64,000 bases of DNA from Sipunculus nudus (Eukaryota > Annelida > Sipuncula > Golfingiida > Sipunculidae), in assembly GCA_026874595.1 (NCBI GenBank), contig CM049310.1, positions 28,381,058-28,445,057 on the forward strand. The letters are read 5' to 3'. The notes beneath the pieces were generated by a model. That model worked only from the letters and a program-made list of their open reading frames with translations, ran no database searches and was not told where the DNA came from. The translations under genes and the position numbers were made by a program. Positions 51,201 to 60,200 of this stretch are shown here, piece after piece (within the stretch, counting starts at the first letter, position 1; each line of letters begins with the position of its first letter).

Positions 51201-54200
51201 ATGTTCCTTTGAATAATGAATTGTCATCATGGATCCTTTGACACCTAATTTCCCTGGTCTTCCACTATCTTTTCATGGTTCTTTCATGGTCTTAAATGGA
51301 TTTTATGGTCTTTAATCAAAATATCTAGACCCCCACTGATGTGCATGTTTAAACGTTTGTACATGACACTAAATTTACATGTTTGAGTACACATTCATGC
51401 AGTGACAAGCCTGTACCTGTAAGGTTGAACACCATGTTGTAGCACTTTTCTTCATCTTTTGACAACCTCTCTTGCTCCGGCACATTTTCCTTGGTACTAC
51501 CGTCTGTCCCCACAGAGTCCAGTTTGCGCTGAACATAGTGCATGGCAAACAGATTAATGGCCACCATCTGAACCAGCTGGAATGAACTGAAACTCATGGA
51601 GGTCACATGGGATGGCAGGCTGGCCACCAGACGGTCGATGTGACGATGAGCCTTGTCCAAGTCTATGAATAAAATAGTATCACCATTAAAGTAACTGACA
51701 TCAACAAATTAAATGATTATTATAAAAAGAACATTACCATTTTATTTATATTAAATATATATTATAAATAAATTGTCTTTCTTACTGACAGCTTATGGGC
51801 CACTTAGGCTCATTTTAGATCAACACCTAGAATTCCGTCATTTGGCTGATTTTATTGGGATCAAATGTGTTCCATTTATTTTCAGTTCTAAAGATTTCCA
51901 ATAAGATAAAGCAAACAACCTGTGTATATATTGCAAATTAGGTTAGAAACTTGAAAATTGTGCACAGAATACTGCCTGTACTGTAAAGATGAGGGTGTCA
52001 AAATTTGTTTGAAATCTAAAATTATTCAAAGCAGTTAAGGTTTATAATGAAAACAGTTTGTAATTTTTCTATTCTACACATTTACATTATGCAGGGATAT
52101 CCAAACTGCAAGAGCTGCAGGCTTTGATGGTAAAATTATGTTTAATAAAAATTTGGCAATTACATTGTATGAAATACTAAGCTTTTACCTAGCTCTTAGA
52201 ATTTTTTTTTTCTGCGAGGGGAGGGGTTGGGGGGTTGGGTGGAATTCCTGTGGCTGACATTATTGCAGAGTTGAGAATGCACATTGAAGGAAAGACAGTT
52301 CATTAACAAATCATACCACATAACTTTTTAAATAAACAGAAAATAATTTTTTTTTTCAGAGAAATGGGACCAGCTTATGCAAATATATGGTAATCAATTT
52401 TCTACCGACAAATACTGTGCTTGCCTTTATATTGGCAGGGCTGAATTTACGCGGTTTTTATATTTTTAAAAGTTTCACGCGGTTCCTTTTTCATGCTCTA
52501 TCATTGGTCTAGTAGTATATTTTATTATCAAAAATTATTTCATTAACCAGTGGTTTCACTATTATCTAGGTCTACTATTTCTCTGTGCGGATATCCCATG
52601 TTCGAACATTCACAGACGGCTGAGCCGACGCCTGCAGGAAGCATTGACCCTGCTGGCTGTAATAAGTTCAGGGCCGAGGCTCATTAAAAACAAATTCACA
52701 TGTTATTAATGTGTGTCGAGAAACCAACCTGTAACTACAAAACTGTATATTAAGTTTGTTTAGGGAACTGTCTTGATAAGGGTATTTTACTCCTGTTAAT
52801 TATAAGTTGAGTCGTAATCACCTGCTCAACCAACAAGGGATGCCTGTAGGTAGCCCCTTTTTTTCAGTATCAAAGGCAGGGATGTGCCCAGATTAATTTG
52901 AGTGCCGTTGATGTTGCTAATTACTTCCATATAGGTGGAAGAAGGAACCGTACTCAGTTTCTTACAGTTAAAATCTGAAGCAAAACATAATATTCCACTG
53001 TTTTACGGCACTTTGGCCCCAAAATGAACTGTTACCTTTCAAATATATTCAAAATTCACGTCATCACTAGCCAATCATACATCATTTGGCGAGTCATGAT
53101 TTCACAGAATTGGTCTAATACAGTTACAAGGTGGCACAACCCTAGCGGCTACGTTCACTACTTTAGTGGCAAATATTTTTCATGAACATGACTAAATACG
53201 GTACAATGTGAAAGAGTACTTCTACTCAATATTCATTTTAAGCGGCACTGGATGTCATCTAACTTGGCACACATACACATTGTTTTTAAATATTAATGCC
53301 CAGCGGGCACTGACACTTTCCAGTCATGTGCCGGGGGACAGTAATAACTGCCGGGCGCGTCTGCCGACGTTAGCACGCACTTGCACAGGGTCACGGTTTT
53401 TGCATCTAAGCCAACCAATATTATTTTAAATGGGCTCTGTCATTCTCCCTGAATCATTTAACATATAAGCACCAGGCTCGATGAACATCACTATGTAGAT
53501 GAAGATAAATCTCAACTGTCGCAAACTATCGGCAGCTTCTGAAATTAATGATCATGGTCTGGTATATATGCATTCAAAACTGCGTGGTTTCAATTTTGCG
53601 GTTAGAGAGCGACCGCGAATATTGCGAATTTGAAACCACCGCAAATAAGAAGACAACCACAGTATGTTATATGATAATATAGCAGGATTTGGAACAAGTT
53701 CACTTGACCTTAATGGATGAACACGCAAATCATTGTTACAGTTCTGCTGGCTGGCTTTAAAACCTGTTAACAGATTGTAACAAAGCCTCCACCAGCAGGT
53801 ACCACTTAAAATAAAGTTTATAACACCAGTGTCTTTGTTAGAGAGGTAAGAAAACTTATAAGACAACTTATATTCTGATAATTTTTTTACATGGGTACCA
53901 GTGACTGACCTGAAGATAAGTGAATAAAGGCGTGAAACTGAAGAAAACTGGATACAATCTCACTCATGGATAACTTCCCCTTGTAGTCAAGCCTGAAAAA
54001 CATGTCGTAATTACATCAACAATACTGTCACACCAAACAGCATATAAACATGATAATCAAAAAGAATACCTCACTACAAATCTACATAAAAAGACTATTA
54101 AAAGGGCAGGCTACAAAGTCATGCTATTTCATATTTAATCAATATAAAAATAATCTAAAAAAAACATAAAACAGACATTTCTGAAAAAAAATTGACTGCA

Positions 54201-57200
54201 GTGACTCAAAAATAAACTGTATAAACATCCCTTAGGCAGATACTCTTTGTATCTGAGCCAAACATAGAAAGCAGCATTTGTCTAATATAGTAAAACCTTG
54301 AAATTACAACTGCCAACGGCACCACAATAAAATGGTCACTTTTTCTAGGTGGTCATCTAAGCAAGGTTTGATAAAGAGCTCAAAAGATTGGGGACCATGA
54401 AAAAATGATCATTATTTTGAGGTGGTCACATAACTGAGGAGGTCGTTAGGCCAAGTTTTACTTTATATGCTGATTTTAATCACAAGTAATGCACCAGGCG
54501 GTAGGCTTTGAAATGCATCTTGCAACTGGTAGTCATAGACAGTTGCAAGGTTTCTGGCATGAAAATTTGACAATACAAGGTTTCATTACAAAACTCACGT
54601 TTCCTTGCTGATTTTGATGTAGAACTTGTCCAGGTTTGTGGTGGCAACAGGGAAAGGGTGTCGCACAGCAATACTACGCACATAAAAAAATACTGTGGAC
54701 AGTTTACTCCCCTTGGCTGCCTCCAAAATCGCTAACTGGTTGTATGGCTGACCTGAAGTGGTAAAAACAGGCCATTTCATGAAAACAGATGTTAAGGGGT
54801 TTTCAATAATAGCAATTAATCTTTTCAGGTTATATCTGAAAAAAAAGGAAAACCACTTTTACTTAGCCATTTACTGTGCAACATTTAATCAACTATCACT
54901 CAGCCACTCAATTATATCTCCACAATCTTTACCTACAGCATCTTTTACAAACAAGACATTGTGCAAAAATAAGTTATTGCACTGGTAAATGTATGAATGT
55001 GGGACAATTTTTCCATCCGCTTCCAGTCCTTGATGGATATAAAATTTGTTTACCATCATTTGTGAAAGTTCTCATTTTACAACTGTAAACAAAATGTGTA
55101 GTTTTAATACTACTACGGCCACTACTTTAATAATAAAAATCATTATTATCTTTATCAGAATCAATATTATTATTATATAGACAGAATAACAGGTGACATT
55201 AATCTTCTTGATGATCACCTACCATTGTACGGGACAAGTCGAGCAGCATGTCTGTAGTAGGTTTGGGCCTGCTCAATCTGCTGGCGATAACGAGCTGAAA
55301 CAACAATGAATTGATCGTCATTTCTTTATGATTTCTTAAATCCAACCTATCAAGTAACTGACAGGCAAACCAGAGAAATCATAAGTGCCGGTGAAACTTG
55401 AAGCCTTCATGAAGCCTTGATATAATATGATACACCTCTGTGACTGCTACCAAGGCTATTATATAAATAACAAGCAAATTCGAGGAATTTATGTCCCTTG
55501 CTTTTGCCTCTTGTTGTCTTTCAAGCTTACCTGATCAATATTTTTCAGTTGCTATGTTTGCCTGAAGATGTCTCAACATGTCACAATTTTGGTTGTGAAA
55601 TAGGAACAAAATTTAATATTTTTGTTTTAGAGCTGGAGAGAATAAATTTTCAGACAGACACTCAAAAACCTATCCCAACCAAGGTATGCATGAGAGCAAT
55701 CCCTGACCCAAATGAAACTGGAAAATATATTTAAAAAATTGACAGACAGACAAGAGGGACAGACAGACAAACCCAAATCAATGTCCCCCATTCCGGGAAG
55801 CAGGGGACAAAACTTTCTTAGACCCTCTTGTCAAAAATATACATGTAATTGGTAATTGATGGTTTATTATTGTCAAGTGCAGTTAGCCAATCCTTATTTT
55901 ATTGATTATTTGTTGATAAACACAGCATCAAATACCAATTTACTTACTGACAAACCACATCCTGTTTACACTATACCTACAATCATCTGTTTTTAAGATT
56001 ACATTGGTGTAATCTAAATTGGAGGTTGTTTCAATACACAATTCAATCATACATTATCTGCACCAGTCTAGTGAGAATACTTAGTGGAAATGATTTTTGT
56101 CAAGTGTCTTCCAAATATAAACACAACCAAAAGAATATTTAATCACATTTGCTACAGCATATCAATAGAAACAGTATTAAAAATACATAAAAAGCTAAAA
56201 GTGCACAGGGAAGGTGGATTCAACACCCTTCTGTTATGATAACAAATACTGAAAAAGTTTTTTGTACAGTCTACATACAAAGTATTGTTTTTAAAATAAA
56301 GTATACATATAGTGTGAAAACCTCAGAGAAGTGAAAGTGTTGTGTTTGGATAAGAATCTTACCTATGTCTCCCAGGTGGACCAAACAGTGCTGACAGATG
56401 TACATACAAGATGTCTTCTTGGGTGTCTTTATCCTCTGATTGTTACCACGCTCTGAAAGTTTAATTAACAAATCAAGTTTAGACAGACCTACATGTACAA
56501 ACTGTCATTCAGACTTTTAACAAAATGTACAACTGTACCACTTGATTACAGACAGCTGTAGGACCTGCTTTTTGGTATACAGGCAATGCTCAAATTAGAG
56601 CAGTCACTGACCTCTGACTCAACTTATCAAGGGATAGCAGGGAGTGTCTGTAATGTGATGTTCCCAGTTAGAGCTTCCTTACATCTTTCCATAAAATGTA
56701 TAAACCTTTTTAAAGGAGTGTTACATAACACAAATTTGTGCCATTCAATCTAATGTATAATGAAGTTAAGCTGTGTGTGTGGTTGTGCACAGGTTTCAGG
56801 ATCACACAGCACATTGGTAAGAGGTTTGTAACTGTAAAAACTTAGCACGTGACACACTCTGTATCACCTTGTGCCTAATGGCGTATAAGTTATATGCAGA
56901 CAAGGGGAAAGTACAGAAATAAATGGTTGATCTCTTGAAACTGCGAGTGCATTAATCAGCCATTCAAGGTCACAACAAGTCAGTTCAGCTATCATGACCT
57001 ATCTGTGCCCAGCTAAACATTGGGTATCTCCTAATGACCCCCGACACTGCTCAGATAGTGTGGGTTATTGCCATGTGATGTTCCACTAGAGAGGGTATAA
57101 TATAAAGGGAACTGAGAGAAACCTAATCAAGGATTCATAAGCTAATATCATGATCACAAGTATATATCATTTAACCAAACCTGTCTAGCCGCTGTACTGC

Positions 57201-60200
57201 ATTTAATGTCATGCATTTCTTGACAAATAAAATCAAAAACCCTGCCAAGTCTATAACTGACTGAGATTCTCTTTAAGTTTCATAAGTGGTATGTAGCAAA
57301 CAAGCTTACCTTTGAATATGCCAAGATTAGAGGAATTTCTTCTGAAAGGGAGGTCTAGTTTAAATGCTGTACATAGTTCCTGTAGTAGCTAAAACAAATA
57401 AGAAATGTGTAATTAACTTAAGATAACAGATCTGTACAAAAAATTATTCAGTAGAAATCACTACAAATATAAATTATTACAAATATATGTCACAGAAAAA
57501 AAAGGTTTTCTGACCATTTTATATAAATAATCTTTTAAATGAAAAAATATGCTTTGGGAAACATGAAATGAAAGATACCTGAAAAATTTTTTCTAATGAA
57601 TGACTGATGTATCCATTCAACATGTTGATATTTTAGTTTTGTCAAACACACTATTCAGAAGAGACAATGTATGTAAACATTTTAGGTTACAAAAGACATG
57701 AACTGGTATCTGTACATGTAATCTGCTGCTTGTATCACTAAAAGGTGAACAAGCAAATTCAAGGAATTTATGTCCTCCACTTCTGCATTTCAAGTCTGGG
57801 ATGATTTTAAAGTTTATGGTGAGTGCAAAAAGTTTTCATCATGCTCAACAGATGGCAGCACCTGGCAGTTACTGCAAAAAAAATTCAAGAAATTTATGTA
57901 TCCCGCTAGCGACACCTGTTGGTGATTAGTGACACTAAATGTTATGATTCATCATATCTATAATAAAAGATGCTATTATATCAATATCTTATCAGACAGA
58001 CACACCAAAACCTATCACATCCTAGGTATGCATGAGAGCAATCACTGACCCAAATTTGAATGAAATCAGATAATATTTAGGAAAGTTATCGCATGGAAAA
58101 GAAAACCTGACGAAACAAAAACCTGAGGGACAACAACAGACAGACAAACAGACAGACAGACAAACCCAAATCAATGCCCCCCATTCCGAGGAAGGGGGGG
58201 GGGGGGAAGGTTGTTCCATTGGATAACCTTACCTGAAGGTAGAACCCACTTGCTGTTTCCAAGAACAGGTTCAAACTGGCTTGGGTTTCTCCCCTTTTTG
58301 GATTCTTCATGCATGAAAATAATATCAGCACATGTTATTGTATCTAATCAATTCATTCAGACAATGAAGGAGAATTGTGTTTCACAGTGATTTCTATTGT
58401 ATAATGACCTATCATATTGGCAGATTTTGATCATGTAAAGCTCTGATTCCTTGTAAGTGGATGTGGACATGGTATTAGTTTGGAGCGGATTCCTTATGTG
58501 TAGTTGGAGCTACAGTACCAGGCAGTAAAACTAAAAGCCTCTTATGTAGTGAGTAAATATTATTTGCTTTAATTTACTATTTAAATAACAAACAATTATT
58601 TTTAGTGTATCATGGTATCTCTATACCTTGGCAATGACATCAAATTGGAGCACATAACATAGTAGTAATTATCATTGGAAAATGCTCAGACAAAGGCAAC
58701 CTTGTGCTGGGAAAGTAACTCTGCCACTCAGGCTAGTCATATCATTCATTAGAAATCAGTAGCTTAAGTAATTAAAAAAAAATTGTGTGTGTCCCTAGGA
58801 ATATTATCTGTTACAAATATGCAAAACTGCTGAGTTTACAATGCCTGTATTGGTATTTAGCCTAAACACTCACCTGTTTATCTTTGGCTTGATTCTGTAA
58901 TGTGTTTATCTGATTTTTAAAAGCATGGTTCCATCTGCAATATAAAGGAGGAGTTCTATTTAAAGTGTAATGACATTTCATCCCAAACTTCCTATCTTAT
59001 AGAGTAATACTGTTCCAGTGATTTCATAGAGGCTTCTCCATCTTTAACAAGAAATCACTGGGTAACCAGCCATGTAAAACCGAAAAATGAATTATAAACA
59101 GTGAAATTCCATACATACAGATAGAAATAGGGTGTGATAACCTAATTATCCACTAAACAAAAAAAATTCTAAGTTATTCAGCATTCTTTGTAATGTCCAG
59201 TGCATTTGATAACCTGCACATACCTGGCACAAATTCTTTAGTAAATGGGGGTTTCACCAGGAACAGGTGACTTCATTAATCTTAAAACAGCCATTCTTTC
59301 AACATTTGCCATCAGGGGGGGTTATGGTCAGTTCAGTTTTTGTGTTTTACGGAGTGGCAAGAAGAGGGTTTCATGTAATTCACATCAACTATTAATAAAA
59401 AGTATTATTTCTTTAAAGCAGCACACTGTCAATGCAACATGATGCTAGATGTTTATTATAGTGTAATAATAATCAAAACAATGTCATAAATGTCCAGACA
59501 CTTTAAATCAGTTATACATTTTTTACAGGTATTTTTGTTATTTCATCAAGATACATTTCACAATCCAATGATTTTTTATTTATTCTTATAAGAACAGTGT
59601 TTTACTCACAGATCCTGTTCCACTTTCTTGTCTAATGCATATTCCAGGTCCATGACCAGCAACTGCTGGTACATGTCCTGTAGGTTCTGACGCTTCATCC
59701 AGGCTTCATTGCTGCCACTAGTACTAGCTGTAAAGACAGAGAGACACTGAACAACAGAAGCGGATCTGGGGGGGGGGGGGGGGGGGGGGGTGTCCAGGGG
59801 GTCTGGACCCCCCCCCCCCCCCCCCATTCTCATCAGAAACGTTTTTTAATGGCTTCAGACAAAATTTTGCCACCTGGACCCCCCCCCCCTTTTTTTAGAC
59901 ATGAAGACCTTTATTTAGGGTTTTCATTTGTTCTCCTGGGTTGGACCCCCCTTTTCCTAAATCCTGGACCCGCCCCTGAACAAAAGTCTGTGGTGAACAT
60001 TCAAGCTTTGATTTACCAAGATAGTCTGTGAAATATGTGCAATTTCCCACTCAGATGAACCAATGACCCAGTGTGTTTAAGCCAATGCAGGATGTTCCAT
60101 GGTAAAACATGAAATAACAAGAGCACCTCAAACGTGCATATTATGCCTGTTGTGTATCTGGTGACCTCTGACCTCATTAAATAAGTGTGAATTTTGATGA

